DNA of 64,000 nt from Lachnospiraceae bacterium UBA7199 (GCA_002490775.1 DKUR01000022.1:27541-91540); one strand, 5' to 3'. Positions 1 through 9,629 are shown, counted from the first letter of the stretch. The notes: a model not told the origin generated them from the sequence alone. A program made the numbers and translations.

Positions 1-617
1 GGGTTGATGTGAATCAGATTCTGGCAGTAGTAGTGGTAGAGGGAAATGTGATTAAAAACAACATTATACCGGTGTCAGAGGCGCTTGATGATGAAACGCT
101 GCTGAAGCTTAACATTCTTTTGAATACACATTTAAATGGTCTTGCTCTTGAAGAAATTAATTTAAGCATGATATCGGCCATGAAACAGCAGGCCGGTATA
201 CACAGCGATGTAGTGGCGGATGTGATTGACGCTATAGCAGAATCTATCAAGGCGGAAGAGGATCTGGAGATTTATACCAGCGGGGCAAATAATATTTTTA
301 AATATCCGGAGCTTGCGGATCAGCAGAAGGCCAGTGATATTATTAATACATTTGAAGAAAAGCAGATGCTGACGGAACTTGTACAGGATAGGCTTGCAGA
401 TGAAAACAGCACAGGGATTCAGGTATACATTGGAAATGAAACACCGATTCAGACCATGAAAGACTGTAGTGTGGTAACAGCTACTTATGAATTAGGTGAG
501 GGAATGCGAGGGACAATAGGAATTATCGGTCCCAAACGAATGGATTATGACAAGGTGGTGGGCACCTTAAAAACGATCACTCACCAGTTAGATGAATTGT
601 ATAGGAAAAAGACATAA
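1..617 (+). CDS. hrcA: Heat-inducible transcription repressor HrcA, 3' part
   Basis: This is the C-terminal roughly 205 residues of HrcA, cut by the left window edge. The reading frame is already open at base 3, before the first in-frame GTG at base 9, so that GTG is internal and not a start. HrcA represses class I heat-shock genes by binding CIRCE operators and is kept folded by GroEL (family knowledge). The N-terminal winged helix lies outside the window. The visible part is the GAF-like dimerisation region, ending with a typical GMRGTIGIIGPKRMDY segment. It is followed after 21 bases by grpE, so it is the first visible gene of the hrcA-grpE-dnaK-dnaJ operon. The CIRCE element would lie upstream, outside the window. 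Confidence 0.93.
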   Translation, partial: VDVNQILAVVVVEGNVIKNNIIPVSEALDDETLLKLNILLNTHLNGLALEEINLSMISAMKQQAGIHSDVVADVIDAIAESIKAEEDLEIYTSGANNIFKYPELADQQKASDIINTFEEKQMLTELVQDRLADENSTGIQVYIGNETPIQTMKDCSVVTATYELGEGMRGTIGIIGPKRMDYDKVVGTLKTITHQLDELYRKKT

Positions 618-638
618 AGATAGAAAGGGATGAGGCTG

Positions 639-1268
639 ATGAACGAGGAAACAAAGAAAGATCTGCAAGAGGATATTGATACAGAGGAAGTCATACAGGA
701 TACTCCAGAAGAAGAAACTGCTTCAGAGAAGGAAGAGATGGAGGAAACAGCAGAACCAATTGCAGGCGGAGAAGAAACAAAGGAAGAAAAAAAGGCAGCC
801 AAGAAGAAATTTAAGGCTGACAAAAAGCAGGATGCTCTGAAGGAAAAGATCGATGAACTGGAAGATCGGGTAAAGCGTCAGATGGCAGAGTTTGATAATT
901 TCAGAAAGCGCTCTGAGAAAGAAAAAACAGCCATGTTTGAAACGGGAGCGAAAAGCGTTATTGAAAAAATACTCCCTGTTGTTGATAACTTTGAAAGAGG
1001 TCTGGCAACCGTTCCAGAAGAAGAAAAGAACCTGCCTTTTGTAGAAGGAATGGAAATGATCTACAAACAGCTTATTTCTGAATTAGAAAAAATTGAAGTA
1101 AAACCAATTCCTGCGGTAGGTGAGGAATTTAATCCTGATTTTCATAATGCAGTGATGCAGGTGGAAAGCGAGGAATACGAATCCGGTATTATTGCGCAGG
1201 AGCTGCAGAAGGGATATACTTACAGAGACAGTGTGGTAAGGCACAGTATGGTAGCAGTAGTAAGCTAA
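639..1268 (+). CDS. grpE: Nucleotide exchange factor GrpE
   Basis: GrpE is the DnaK cochaperone that releases ADP. The protein has about 209 residues: a long acidic, Glu-rich N-terminal tail (residues 1-60), a coiled coil, then the conserved KRQMAEFDNFRKRSEKEK dimer region and the C-terminal beta domain ending near GYTYRDSVVRHSMVAVV. An ATG also exists at 630, but the AGAAAGGG ribosome site at 622-629 would touch it. The ATG at 639 has a normal 9-base spacing, so I chose it. It sits between hrcA and dnaK in the standard order for this operon. Confidence 0.95.
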   Translation: MNEETKKDLQEDIDTEEVIQDTPEEETASEKEEMEETAEPIAGGEETKEEKKAAKKKFKADKKQDALKEKIDELEDRVKRQMAEFDNFRKRSEKEKTAMFETGAKSVIEKILPVVDNFERGLATVPEEEKNLPFVEGMEMIYKQLISELEKIEVKPIPAVGEEFNPDFHNAVMQVESEEYESGIIAQELQKGYTYRDSVVRHSMVAVVS

Positions 1269-1327
1269 ATAATAAATAAGATAAATAAAAATAGAAATCA
1301 AGCCAAATATTTAAGGAGGAGATAATT

Positions 1328-3202
1328 ATGAGTAAGATAATTGGTATTGACTTAGGTACAACAAACAGTTGTGTAGCAGTTATGGAAGGTGGAAAACCCA
1401 CCGTCATTGCAAATGCAGAAGGAGCAAGAACAACACCCTCTGTAGTGGCATTTACAAAAACAGGAGAGAGACTGATTGGTGAGCCTGCAAAGCGTCAGGC
1501 AGTAACCAATGCAGAGAAGACTATTTCTTCCATCAAGAGAGATATGGGTACAGACAGAGGACGTACCATTGATGACAAGAAATATTCACCCCAGCAGATT
1601 TCTGCTATGATTCTTCAAAAGCTGAAAGCAGATGCTGAAAGCTATCTGGGAGAAAAGGTGACAGAAGCTGTTATAACAGTTCCTGCATATTTTAATGATG
1701 CACAGCGTCAGGCAACTAAGGACGCAGGTAAGATTGCAGGTCTGGATGTAAAGCGTATCATTAATGAGCCTACAGCAGCAGCTCTTGCTTATGGACTTGA
1801 CAATGAAAAAGAGCAGAAGATCATGGTATACGACTTAGGCGGCGGTACCTTTGATGTTTCCATTATTGAAATTGGCGATGGGGTTATTGAAGTTTTAGCA
1901 ACCAATGGCGATACACACCTTGGAGGCGATGACTTTGATAATAAACTGACACAGTGGATGATTGATGAATTTAAGAAAGCGGAAGGTGTTGACTTGTCAA
2001 AAGATAAGATGGCACTTCAGAGATTAAAGGAAGCAGCAGAAAAGGCAAAGAAAGAGTTATCTTCAGCTACAACTACCAATATCAACCTTCCTTTCATTAC
2101 AGCTACTGCAGAAGGTCCCAAGCATTTTGACATGAACCTTTCCAGGGCAAAATTTGATGAATTGACACATGATCTGGTGGAAAAGACAGCAATCCCTGTT
2201 CAAAACGCTATGAAGGATGCAGGCCTTACAAATGCAGACTTAGGCCAGGTATTACTGGTAGGCGGTTCCACACGTATTCCTGCTGTACAGGATAAGGTAA
2301 AACAGCTTACAGGCCATGAACCCAGCAAGAGCCTTAATCCTGATGAATGTGTTGCATTAGGTGCTTCCATTCAGGGTGGTAAATTAGCAGGTGATGCAGG
2401 CGCAGGTGAGATTCTTCTGTTGGATGTTACGCCCCTTTCTCTTTCCATTGAGACGATGGGAGGTATTGCAACCAGGCTGATTGAAAGAAATACCACAATT
2501 CCTACAAAGAAGAGCCAGATATTCTCAACAGCAGCAGATAATCAAACAGCAGTTGATATCAATGTATTACAGGGTGAAAGACAGTTCGCAAGAGATAACA
2601 AGTCTCTTGGACAGTTCAGATTAGACGGAATTCCTCCGGCAATGCGCGGGGTGCCTCAGATTGAAGTTACTTTTGATATTGATGCAAACGGTATTGTTAA
2701 TGTATCTGCCAAGGATTTAGGAACCGGTAAGGAACAGCATATTACAATTACTGCAAGCTCCAATATGTCTGATGATGAGATTGATAAGGCTGTAAAAGAA
2801 GCAGCAGAGTTTGAAGCACAGGATAAGAAGAGAAAAGAAGCAATTGATGCCAGAAATGAAGCTGATTCCTTTGTATTCCAGACAGAAAAAGCTTTAAATG
2901 AAGTAGGAGATAAGATTGATGCTTCTGAAAAAGCTACAGTAGAAGCAGATATGCAGGCAGTGAAAGACATTCTGGAGAGAACCAAAGATCAGGAAATGTC
3001 TGATTCCGATTTAGATGCGCTTAAGGCAGCAAAGGAAAAACTTACTACAAGTGCACAGGCATTGTTTACCAAGATGTATGAGAACATGCAGCAGGCAGGC
3101 GGCGCAGGTCCTGACATGGGTGCAGGTGCAGGCCCTGATATGGGCAGTGCTGATGCAGGCGCAGCAGATGATGTAGTTGATGGAGATTATAGAGAAGTTT
3201 AA
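1328..3202 (+). CDS. dnaK: Chaperone DnaK (Hsp70)
   Basis: Cytoplasmic Hsp70 chaperone of 624 residues, a normal length for Firmicutes. The N-terminal ATPase domain opens with [13 protein letters not shown] and carries the phosphate motif [11 protein letters not shown] and the adenosine motif [11 protein letters not shown]. The substrate-binding domain follows from about residue 365 ([17 protein letters not shown]). The C-terminal lid ends in a Gly/Ala/Met-rich linker and the acidic tail [11 protein letters not shown]. The start has a strong AAGGAGG site at about 1313-1319. It works with GrpE upstream and DnaJ downstream. A perfect hairpin separates it from dnaJ. Confidence 0.98.
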   Translation: MSKIIGIDLGTTNSCVAVMEGGKPTVIANAEGARTTPSVVAFTKTGERLIGEPAKRQAVTNAEKTISSIKRDMGTDRGRTIDDKKYSPQQISAMILQKLKADAESYLGEKVTEAVITVPAYFNDAQRQATKDAGKIAGLDVKRIINEPTAAALAYGLDNEKEQKIMVYDLGGGTFDVSIIEIGDGVIEVLATNGDTHLGGDDFDNKLTQWMIDEFKKAEGVDLSKDKMALQRLKEAAEKAKKELSSATTTNINLPFITATAEGPKHFDMNLSRAKFDELTHDLVEKTAIPVQNAMKDAGLTNADLGQVLLVGGSTRIPAVQDKVKQLTGHEPSKSLNPDECVALGASIQGGKLAGDAGAGEILLLDVTPLSLSIETMGGIATRLIERNTTIPTKKSQIFSTAADNQTAVDINVLQGERQFARDNKSLGQFRLDGIPPAMRGVPQIEVTFDIDANGIVNVSAKDLGTGKEQHITITASSNMSDDEIDKAVKEAAEFEAQDKKRKEAIDARNEADSFVFQTEKALNEVGDKIDASEKATVEADMQAVKDILERTKDQEMSDSDLDALKAAKEKLTTSAQALFTKMYENMQQAGGAGPDMGAGAGPDMGSADAGAADDVVDGDYREV

Positions 3203-3227
3203 GAGTGGTGCAGACGAAATGCCGCGG

Positions 3228-3254
3228 AAGAATGGCTCATAAAGAGCCATTCTT
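3228..3254 (+). other. Perfect 11-bp hairpin between dnaK and dnaJ
   Basis: An 11-base arm (AAGAATGGCTC) is repeated exactly in inverted form after a 5-base ATAAA loop. It is not followed by a T-run; the dnaJ ribosome site GGGAGGT follows almost at once. It is therefore unlikely to be a full intrinsic terminator. It may be an mRNA-processing or stability element that sets DnaK above DnaJ, which is inference. Confidence 0.7.
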
Positions 3255-3269
3255 CTTGGGAGGTTAAAA

Positions 3270-4430
3270 ATGGCAGAACAAAAACGTGACTATTATGAAG
3301 TTCTTGGAATAGATAAGAACGCGGATGATGCCGCCATTAAAAAAGCATATAGGGCATTAGCTAAGAAATATCACCCTGACATGAATCCGGGAGATGCGGA
3401 AGCCGAGAAAAAGTTCAAAGAAGCCTCAGAAGCTTATGCTATTTTAAGTGATCCAGAAAAGAAAAGGCAATATGATCAGTTTGGTCATGCAGCTTTTGAA
3501 GGCGGCAGCGGAGGTTTTGGAGGCTTTGATTTTAACACTGCAGATTTCAGTGATATATTCGGTGACATTTTTGGCGACTTTTTTGGCGGCGGACGTAAAG
3601 GCCGGGGAAGCAATGGCCCCATGAAGGGTGCAAATATCAGAACCAGTGTCAGGATTACCTTCGAAGAGGCTGTTTTTGGCGTTGAAAAAGAAATTGAACT
3701 GACGCTTAAGGATGAATGTAAGACCTGTCATGGCAGTGGAGCAAAGCCGGGAACCAGCCCGGAAACCTGCCAGAAGTGCGGTGGTAAAGGGCAGGTGGTA
3801 TTTACCCAGCAGTCTTTCTTTGGAACAGTCAGAAATGTGCAGACTTGTCCAGACTGTAATGGTACTGGTAAGGTGATCAAAGAAAAATGTGCAGACTGTC
3901 ATGGTTCAGGTTTTATTGCAAGCCGCAAGAAAATACAGGTATCCATTCCAGCAGGCATTGATAACGGGCAGAGTGTCCGTATCAGGGATAAGGGGGAGCC
4001 TGGTGCAAATGGCGGTCCCAGAGGCGACCTTTTGGTAGAGGTAATCGTTGGACGACATCCGATTTTTCAACGCCAGGACTATAATATTTACTCTACAGTT
4101 CCAGTATCCTATGCAGTTGCTGCTTTAGGCGGTGATGTGATAGTAGATACGGTGGATGGTAAAGTTATTTATGAGGTGAAGCCCGGAACGCAGACTGATA
4201 CAAAAGTCCGTTTAAAGGGAAAGGGCGTGCCTACTTTAAGAAATAGAGAGGTTCGTGGAGATCATTATGTGACACTAGTAGTCCAGACGCCGGAAAGATT
4301 GTCTCATGAAGCCAAGGAGCTTTTAAGGCAGTTTGATGCACTTACAGGAGACAGCTTAAAAGCTGCCCAGAATGTGCAGACAGATAAGCCTGAGGGAAAA
4401 GATCCTAAAAAGAAAAAATTTTGGAAATAA
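3270..4430 (+). CDS. dnaJ: Chaperone DnaJ (Hsp40)
   Basis: Type I DnaJ of 386 residues. It has the J domain with the HPD motif at residues 35-37, a Gly/Phe-rich region (about 70-120), and four CxxCxGxG zinc repeats ([32 protein letters not shown]). The beta-sandwich C-terminal substrate domain follows. It stimulates the DnaK ATPase and delivers substrates. The start is set by GGGAGGT six bases upstream. A strong terminator follows directly, marking the end of the heat-shock operon. Confidence 0.97.
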   Translation: MAEQKRDYYEVLGIDKNADDAAIKKAYRALAKKYHPDMNPGDAEAEKKFKEASEAYAILSDPEKKRQYDQFGHAAFEGGSGGFGGFDFNTADFSDIFGDIFGDFFGGGRKGRGSNGPMKGANIRTSVRITFEEAVFGVEKEIELTLKDECKTCHGSGAKPGTSPETCQKCGGKGQVVFTQQSFFGTVRNVQTCPDCNGTGKVIKEKCADCHGSGFIASRKKIQVSIPAGIDNGQSVRIRDKGEPGANGGPRGDLLVEVIVGRHPIFQRQDYNIYSTVPVSYAVAALGGDVIVDTVDGKVIYEVKPGTQTDTKVRLKGKGVPTLRNREVRGDHYVTLVVQTPERLSHEAKELLRQFDALTGDSLKAAQNVQTDKPEGKDPKKKKFWK

Positions 4431-4435
4431 AATGA

Positions 4436-4465
4436 GGAAGGACAGCATTGCGGTCCTTCCTTTTT
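4436..4465 (+). terminator. Intrinsic terminator after dnaJ
   Basis: An 8-bp stem GGAAGGAC/GTCCTTCC with a 9-base loop is followed by TTTTT. It ends the hrcA-grpE-dnaK-dnaJ transcript. It lies 34 bases before the 3' end of the convergent reverse-strand gene. Confidence 0.9.
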
Positions 4466-4499
4466 CAAGGCATAAAAATTAAAAGGCAGACATAAACTG

Positions 4500-5114
4500 T
4501 TAGTAGGCAGACGTAAATTCTTCCAGCATGGACACAATCCGCTTTGACAGGCTTGTGTTGAGGTTTTCTGCAATGGGAATCAGGTCGTAGATTTTGTCAG
4601 ATTGTCCCGTTTGCTGATAAATGGAAGCCAGCAATTTATAAGAGCCGGTAATGTCGGTACGTACGGAAACAGCGAATTCAAGAATCTGACAGGCTTCCTT
4701 CAGGCATCCTCTTTCATAAAGCGCCTGTGACAGCTTTTGTAGAGTGCGGACTAAGATGGTGAAGTTTTGATCATATCGGGATAAAAGATCTATATTTGGT
4801 GCACCATACATAAGCTTTAAATCCGTATTGCTGATACCTGTAAAATTGACGATGGGATTTTCGGAAAGAATCTTTAAGGTTTCCCAGCATTCATATATTG
4901 TGGGATCGTCCACACAGGCATTGGTGGGAAGAGAATCAAAGGGAATTTTAATGTAGTCAAGGTTATCAAGAGATTTTTTCCGTGTGTTGTTGGCTTTTGC
5001 CTCTTTTTCCCAGAAATCGTAAGAAGCTTGTTCCGCTTTATTGCGGCTTTTGTGGATCTCGTATCCAAGCCAGACGCAAAATACTATAAAACTTGCAAAA
5101 AATGGGAACTTCAT
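4500..5114 (-). CDS. Membrane-anchored protein with TPR-like C-terminus, function unknown
   Basis: The 204-residue product begins with a hydrophobic segment (residues 2-18, FPFFASFIVFCVWLGYEI), which looks like an uncleaved anchor. A charged linker follows, then a helical C-terminal half. The stretch LSQALYERGCLKEACQILEFAV and the next repeat YKLLASIYQQTGQSDKIYDL resemble TPR helix pairs. This suggests a small extracytoplasmic or membrane-tethered scaffold, with no specific role visible. A GAAAGGAT ribosome site precedes the ATG on the reverse strand. It is divergent from the small membrane peptide and the VanW gene, so regulation may be shared across about 5115-5150. Confidence 0.75.
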   Translation of the reverse strand: MKFPFFASFIVFCVWLGYEIHKSRNKAEQASYDFWEKEAKANNTRKKSLDNLDYIKIPFDSLPTNACVDDPTIYECWETLKILSENPIVNFTGISNTDLKLMYGAPNIDLLSRYDQNFTILVRTLQKLSQALYERGCLKEACQILEFAVSVRTDITGSYKLLASIYQQTGQSDKIYDLIPIAENLNTSLSKRIVSMLEEFTSAY

Positions 5115-5156
5115 ATATAATATCCTTTCAAAGATGTATTTAATTGGAGGCGTATG

Positions 5157-5264
5157 ATGTTTAACCTATATAATAAAAAAAGTAAAAAAATAATTTCATC
5201 CATTATTATCGTATTGCTGATACTTGCTATGATAATTCCAACTATAGCATCTTTTATCTATTAA
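5157..5264 (+). CDS. Small single-span membrane protein (35 residues), unrecognised
   Basis: A short gene encodes 35 residues: a Lys-rich N-terminus (MFNLYNKKSKK), one long hydrophobic helix rich in Ile/Leu/Val, and a short tail ending SFIY. The ribosome site TTGGAGG ends at 5150. That gives a 3-base spacing to the ATG at 5154 and a 6-base spacing to the ATG at 5157, so the second is preferred. The strong site, codon-like sequence and clean stop support a real gene. The positive-inside rule predicts an N-in, C-out topology. It lies 35 bases before the VanW-type gene and may be cotranscribed with it. No function can be assigned. Confidence 0.65.
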   Translation: MFNLYNKKSKKIISSIIIVLLILAMIIPTIASFIY

Positions 5265-5299
5265 GAAAAGAAAATTTTAAAGAAACAGGTTCGGGAAGT

Positions 5300-6832
5300 A
5301 TGAAAAAGTTAATTAAGGGTGTGATTTGTGCCGGATTGTTCCTGATGACGTCAGTAATTCCAAGCATTCAGGTAAGGGCGCAGGAAGAAGAAAACAGAAT
5401 ATTAACCGGAGTTTATGTGGAAGAAATGTCTTTGGAGGGAAAGACGGAAAGCGAAGCAAAATCTCTGGTGGAGGATTATGTAGGGAGCCTTTCTGACAAG
5501 GTAATTACACTGATTGCAGTAGAAGGAAATGAGGTACAGATCAAAGTCTCTGATCTTGGCTTATATTGGTGCAATCAGGAAATCATAAATGAAGCGGTAA
5601 ATATTGGACAGACAGGGAATGTGGTACAGCGCTACAAAACTGCAAAGGATCTTCAATACCAGAATAAAGTATATAAACTGGAATTTGGGATCGATCAGGA
5701 GCTGGTGAAAAGCATTTTAAGCGAGCAGTGTGCAGTTTATAATGTGGAAGCAGCGGATGCAGCGCTTACCAGAGAAAATGACAGTTTTGTGATTGTTCCG
5801 GGGCAGACAGGACAGGTAGTAGACGAAACTGCATCCGTAGAAGCTATTCGGGAGTATTTAAATAACGGCTGGAACAGAGAGGACGCTTCTATTGAACTGG
5901 CAGTTACGGTTAAAGAAGCCAGAGGAAGCGAGGAGGAGCTTGGAAAGGTAAAGGATGTGCTGGGCACTTTCACTACCAGCTTTAAAACTTCAGGCCCATC
6001 CCGAAGCGCGAATGTAAGAAATGGAGCCGAGCTTATCAATGGCACAACACTTTATCCGGGGGATGAATTTTCAACTTATGAGGCAGTATCTCCTTTTACC
6101 CAGGCCAACGGATATTATATGGCTGGTTCCTATTTAAACGGGCAGGTGGTGGACAGCTTGGGCGGCGGTATCTGCCAGGTTTCCACAACCCTTTATAATG
6201 CAGTGCTTTTGTCGGAACTGGAGGTCACGGAAAGGCACAACCATTCCATGATCGTAACTTATGTGGAACCCTCAGCCGATGCAGCAATCGCAGAATCTTC
6301 TGGAAAGGATTTTAAGTTTGTAAATAATACGCAGGCGCCTATTTATATTGAAGGCAGCACTACGGATGATAAACAGATTAGTTTTACTATTTATGGAGTA
6401 GAAACAAGGCAGAGTAACCGTCAGGTAAGCTATGAAAGTGAAGTGATAAGCAAAACTTATCCAGATTCAGAAGTGATCTATACAGATGCTTCTCTGCCGG
6501 TAGGTTCCATTTCTGTACAATCTGCTCATATCGGCTATAAAGCAAATTTGTGGAAGATCGTGACCGAGAATGGAGTAGAGGTAAGCCGTGAACAGGTGAA
6601 CTCAAGCTCTTATCAGGTGACGCCAAGGACGGCAACCGTAGGTGTTGCAACGACTGATCCCAATGCATACAGTGAAATTATGGCAGCGATCGCTACCAAT
6701 AATATTGATCATGTAAAAAATGTTGCGACTGCCCTTGCGGCCGCCGCCGCGCCGCCTGCCGCTGAAGCACCGGCTCAGCCTCCTGCTGAAGGAGCGGCAC
6801 CACCGGCTGAAACCGTACCGCCGGCACAGTAA
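5300..6832 (+). CDS. VanW/YoaR-family exported protein with peptidoglycan-binding-type repeats
   Basis: A 510-residue exported protein. Residues 1-28 form a signal peptide with a likely cleavage after VRA. Two repeats of the YoaR/PG-binding-4 type follow (about 35-220). The VanW domain (about 225-360) carries the hallmark block DSLGGGICQVSTTLYNAVL. VanW domains were named from vancomycin-resistance clusters, but their activity is not established; a cell-wall role is the usual inference. The last 35 residues are an Ala/Pro/Glu-rich tail encoded by a local GC-rich stretch (about 6735-6830), which could act as a wall-spanning spacer. The ribosome site (GGGAAG) is weak and the start is the first ATG of the signal peptide. 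Confidence 0.88.
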   Translation: MKKLIKGVICAGLFLMTSVIPSIQVRAQEEENRILTGVYVEEMSLEGKTESEAKSLVEDYVGSLSDKVITLIAVEGNEVQIKVSDLGLYWCNQEIINEAVNIGQTGNVVQRYKTAKDLQYQNKVYKLEFGIDQELVKSILSEQCAVYNVEAADAALTRENDSFVIVPGQTGQVVDETASVEAIREYLNNGWNREDASIELAVTVKEARGSEEELGKVKDVLGTFTTSFKTSGPSRSANVRNGAELINGTTLYPGDEFSTYEAVSPFTQANGYYMAGSYLNGQVVDSLGGGICQVSTTLYNAVLLSELEVTERHNHSMIVTYVEPSADAAIAESSGKDFKFVNNTQAPIYIEGSTTDDKQISFTIYGVETRQSNRQVSYESEVISKTYPDSEVIYTDASLPVGSISVQSAHIGYKANLWKIVTENGVEVSREQVNSSSYQVTPRTATVGVATTDPNAYSEIMAAIATNNIDHVKNVATALAAAAAPPAAEAPAQPPAEGAAPPAETVPPAQ

Positions 6833-6833
6833 G

Positions 6834-6869
6834 TTATTCAGATGCCTTTTTCAAAAGTAGTCTGAATAA
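6834..6869 (+). repeat. Inverted repeat after the VanW-type gene
   Basis: A perfect 9-base arm TTATTCAGA starts two bases after the stop and returns as TCTGAATAA after an 18-base spacer. No T-run follows. It may be a weak or factor-aided terminator, or an operator for the downstream operon. Confidence 0.45.
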
Positions 6870-6907
6870 TGCAGACGGATATTGCTTAGAAAAAGGACAG
6901 GGCAGCT

Positions 6908-7969
6908 ATGAAAACAGGAAAAATATCTGAAAGTATTTTAAAGCGTTCCGTTTTAAGACAGATAGAAAAGGATCATAGTGAAGTATTAAAAGGTGCAGGG
7001 ATAGGAGAGGACTGCGCCTTTTTGTCGTGGGAAAACAGTGATAGCGGTAGAAAAACAGATTGCAGCGTGACAGCAGTTTCTACCCAGACAATTGCCCTTG
7101 GCATTTCTGATGCTGCTTTTTTGGCAGTTATGGCAGCGGCCAATAATTTGGCAGCAGCAGGTGCAGAAGCCAGGGCAGTTACTTTAGCGGTTACACTTCC
7201 AGAAGGAGCGGAAGAGACGCTGCTGCAAGGAATTATGGAGCAGGCTTTAGATTGCTGCAAGCAATTAAAAATTCAAATTGTGGGAGGACATACGGAAGTA
7301 AGCCAAAGTGCCAAGAAGCCGGTGGTTACAGCAACCGTTATAGGTGCATATCAAAATAAAGAAAAGGACGCGGCGCTAATATGCGTGGAGAGTGAAAACC
7401 AGAAGGCCAGACAAAAAGACAACATACATCCACCGGCAGGACTGGATATTGTGGTGAGCAAGTGGATTGGGATGGAAGGTACATCCATTATAGCAAAGGA
7501 AAAGGAATCAGAGCTTTTAAAACGATATCCTCCTGCGCTGATCAGGATGGCCCAAGAGCAAAGAAATTACTTGTCGATTGCTTCGGAGGCGGCAACCGCC
7601 CTTAAGTCCGGCGTTTATGCAATGCATGATGTGAGAAATGGAGGAATTTTTGGTGCATTGTGGGAGATATCCCGTAAATTAGGCGTTGGACTTTGTGTGA
7701 ATCTGAAAAAAATTCCGGTAAGGCAGGAAACCATTGAGATCTGTGAGTTTTATAATCTGAATCCCTACGAACTTTTATCAGGCGGAATGCTGATTATGGT
7801 GGTTCGGGAAGGACAAAAGCTGGTAGAAAACTTAGAAGCTAAAGGAATCAGTGCGTTTGTGATTGGCAATACGAATGATGGGAATGATAAGATCATTGTC
7901 AATCAAGAGGAAATCAGGTATTTAGAACCGCCGGTACCGGATGAAATATATAAACTATCATTTTTTTAG
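6908..7969 (+). CDS. AIR-synthase-related (PurM/HypE/ThiL superfamily) ATP-binding protein
   Basis: The 353-residue protein shows the two-domain layout of the PurM/HypE superfamily: an N-terminal ATP-binding region with GIGEDCAFLSW and an A-rich helix, the VGGHTEVS block near residue 125, and a C-terminal domain with MHDVRNGGIFGALWEIS and the LSGGML turn. Members activate a carbonyl or carboxyl group with ATP (HypE, PurM, ThiL, SelD). No hydrogenase, purine or thiamine genes are nearby, so the substrate is unknown. Eleven bases separate it from the Lrp-type regulator, and an aminotransferase follows. An amino-acid-linked role is possible but is inference. The ATG is preceded by AAAGGACAGG. 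Confidence 0.8.
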   Translation: MKTGKISESILKRSVLRQIEKDHSEVLKGAGIGEDCAFLSWENSDSGRKTDCSVTAVSTQTIALGISDAAFLAVMAAANNLAAAGAEARAVTLAVTLPEGAEETLLQGIMEQALDCCKQLKIQIVGGHTEVSQSAKKPVVTATVIGAYQNKEKDAALICVESENQKARQKDNIHPPAGLDIVVSKWIGMEGTSIIAKEKESELLKRYPPALIRMAQEQRNYLSIASEAATALKSGVYAMHDVRNGGIFGALWEISRKLGVGLCVNLKKIPVRQETIEICEFYNLNPYELLSGGMLIMVVREGQKLVENLEAKGISAFVIGNTNDGNDKIIVNQEEIRYLEPPVPDEIYKLSFF

Positions 7970-7980
7970 GAGAAGATTAT

Positions 7981-8463
7981 ATGAGAGAACAAGTTTTAGC
8001 AATTATAGAAAAGAACAGCAGGATTAATATTAAAGAGCTGGCAGTTATTTTAGGAGCAGAGGAAATTGATATTGCCAACGAACTAAAGGCAATGGAGGAA
8101 GAAGGAATTATCTGCGGCTATCATACAATGATCGACTGGGAAAAGACTTCCATAGAAAAAGTAACCGCTTTGATTGAAGTGCGTATTACTCCCCAGAGAG
8201 GGCAGGGATATGATAAAATAGCCGAAAGGATTTACAAGTATCCTGAGGTAAACAGCGTATACCTAATTTCCGGAGGGTATGATCTATTAGTTACGCTAGA
8301 GGGCAAATCATTAAAGTCTGTTTCAAACTTTGTGTCAGATAAACTTTCTACACTGGAGGGCGTTTTAAGTACAGCAACTCATTTTATTTTAAAGAAATAT
8401 AAAGACCACGGAACAATCCTTACCAAAAAATATGAGGATACAAGGGAGAAGGTGACGCCATGA
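7981..8463 (+). CDS. Lrp/AsnC-family transcriptional regulator
   Basis: A 160-residue protein with an N-terminal winged helix-turn-helix (residues 1-55, including INIKELAVILGAEEIDIANELKAM). The C-terminal RAM ligand-binding domain (about 65-140) contains SVYLISGGYDLLVTLEG. Lrp/AsnC proteins are amino-acid-responsive regulators that often control adjacent metabolic genes. The stop codon overlaps the start of the aminotransferase by 4 bases, so the two are translationally coupled. The likely ligand is the amino acid handled by that enzyme, which is inference. Confidence 0.9.
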   Translation: MREQVLAIIEKNSRINIKELAVILGAEEIDIANELKAMEEEGIICGYHTMIDWEKTSIEKVTALIEVRITPQRGQGYDKIAERIYKYPEVNSVYLISGGYDLLVTLEGKSLKSVSNFVSDKLSTLEGVLSTATHFILKKYKDHGTILTKKYEDTREKVTP

Positions 8464-9629
8464 GAAATCCGCTGTCAGATACAATCGTAGGAATTAAGCC
8501 ATCAGGTATCCGTAAATTTTTTGACATTGTAAGTGAAATGGACGATGCAATTTCTTTAGGAGTGGGTGAGCCTGATTTTGATACTCCCTGGCATATTAGA
8601 GATGAAGGAATCTATTCTCTTGAAAAGGGAAGGACATTTTACACTTCTAATGCAGGATTAAAGGAGCTTAAGGAAGAGATTGTAAAATACATACAAAGAA
8701 CGCAGGAAATTACTTATGATGCAGGGCATGAAGTGATTGTTACGGTTGGCGGCTCGGAAGCAATTGACATTGCACTGCGCGCTATGATCAATCCGGGAGA
8801 AGAAGTGCTGATTCCCCAGCCAAGCTATGTTTCCTATGAACCCTGTGCAATTCTTGCAGGTGCAGTGCCTGTGATTATTGAATTGAAAGAGGAAAACGAA
8901 TTCAGGTTAACTGCCAAAGAGCTTTTAAACGCCATTACGGATAAAACAAAGGTGTTAATTCTTCCCTTCCCTAATAATCCTACAGGCGCAATTATGGAAA
9001 GAGAGGATCTGGAGAAAATAGCAGAAATTATCCGGGAAAAGGATATTTTTGTAATTTCAGATGAAATTTACGCAGAACTCACATACAAGAATAAGCATGT
9101 TTCCATTGCAAGTCTGCCGGGAATGCAGGAGAGATGTGTTTTGATTAATGGATTTTCTAAAGCATATGCAATGACAGGATGGCGTCTTGGATATGCATGT
9201 GCTCCCAGAAAAATTATGGAGCAGATGCTTAAAATTCATCAGTTTGCCATTATGTGTGCACCCACTACCAGCCAATATGCTGCTGTAGAGGCTCTTAAAA
9301 ATGGGGATGATGATGTGGCAATGATGCGGGAATCCTATAACCAGCGAAGGAGATTCCTTATGCATGAGTTTAAAGAAATGGGGCTTGCGTGTTTTGAACC
9401 ATATGGTGCCTTTTATGTTTTCCCCTGTATCAGGGAATTTGGTATGACCAGTGAGGAGTTTGCCAATAGACTTCTTAAAGAAGAAAAGGTGGCAGTAGTT
9501 CCGGGAACCGCGTTTGGCGACTGCGGAGAAGGATTCCTTAGAATTTCATATGCCTATTCCTTGGAAAATCTTAAGGTTGCCTTGGATAAAATCAAAGCAT
9601 TTATTGCCAGACTCCGGGAAGAAAAATAG
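8460..9629 (+). CDS. PLP-dependent class I/II aminotransferase
   Basis: A fold-type I aminotransferase of 389 residues. The PLP Schiff-base lysine is Lys234 in GFSKAYAMTGWRLGY. Other motifs are GVGEPDFDTP near the N-terminus, PFPNNPTGA, SDEIYAEL and the terminal phosphate-binding FLRISYAYS. The sequence resembles the aspartate/aromatic aminotransferase subgroup, but the substrate cannot be fixed by eye. It overlaps the Lrp-type gene by 4 bases and ends a three-gene operon. No clear terminator is seen before the Xre gene. Confidence 0.92.
   Translation: MRNPLSDTIVGIKPSGIRKFFDIVSEMDDAISLGVGEPDFDTPWHIRDEGIYSLEKGRTFYTSNAGLKELKEEIVKYIQRTQEITYDAGHEVIVTVGGSEAIDIALRAMINPGEEVLIPQPSYVSYEPCAILAGAVPVIIELKEENEFRLTAKELLNAITDKTKVLILPFPNNPTGAIMEREDLEKIAEIIREKDIFVISDEIYAELTYKNKHVSIASLPGMQERCVLINGFSKAYAMTGWRLGYACAPRKIMEQMLKIHQFAIMCAPTTSQYAAVEALKNGDDDVAMMRESYNQRRRFLMHEFKEMGLACFEPYGAFYVFPCIREFGMTSEEFANRLLKEEKVAVVPGTAFGDCGEGFLRISYAYSLENLKVALDKIKAFIARLREEK

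Noticed and set aside
4874..5068. Second reverse-strand reading frame inside the anchored-protein gene
   Set aside because: It is a shadow frame without a ribosome site, lying wholly inside a better gene.
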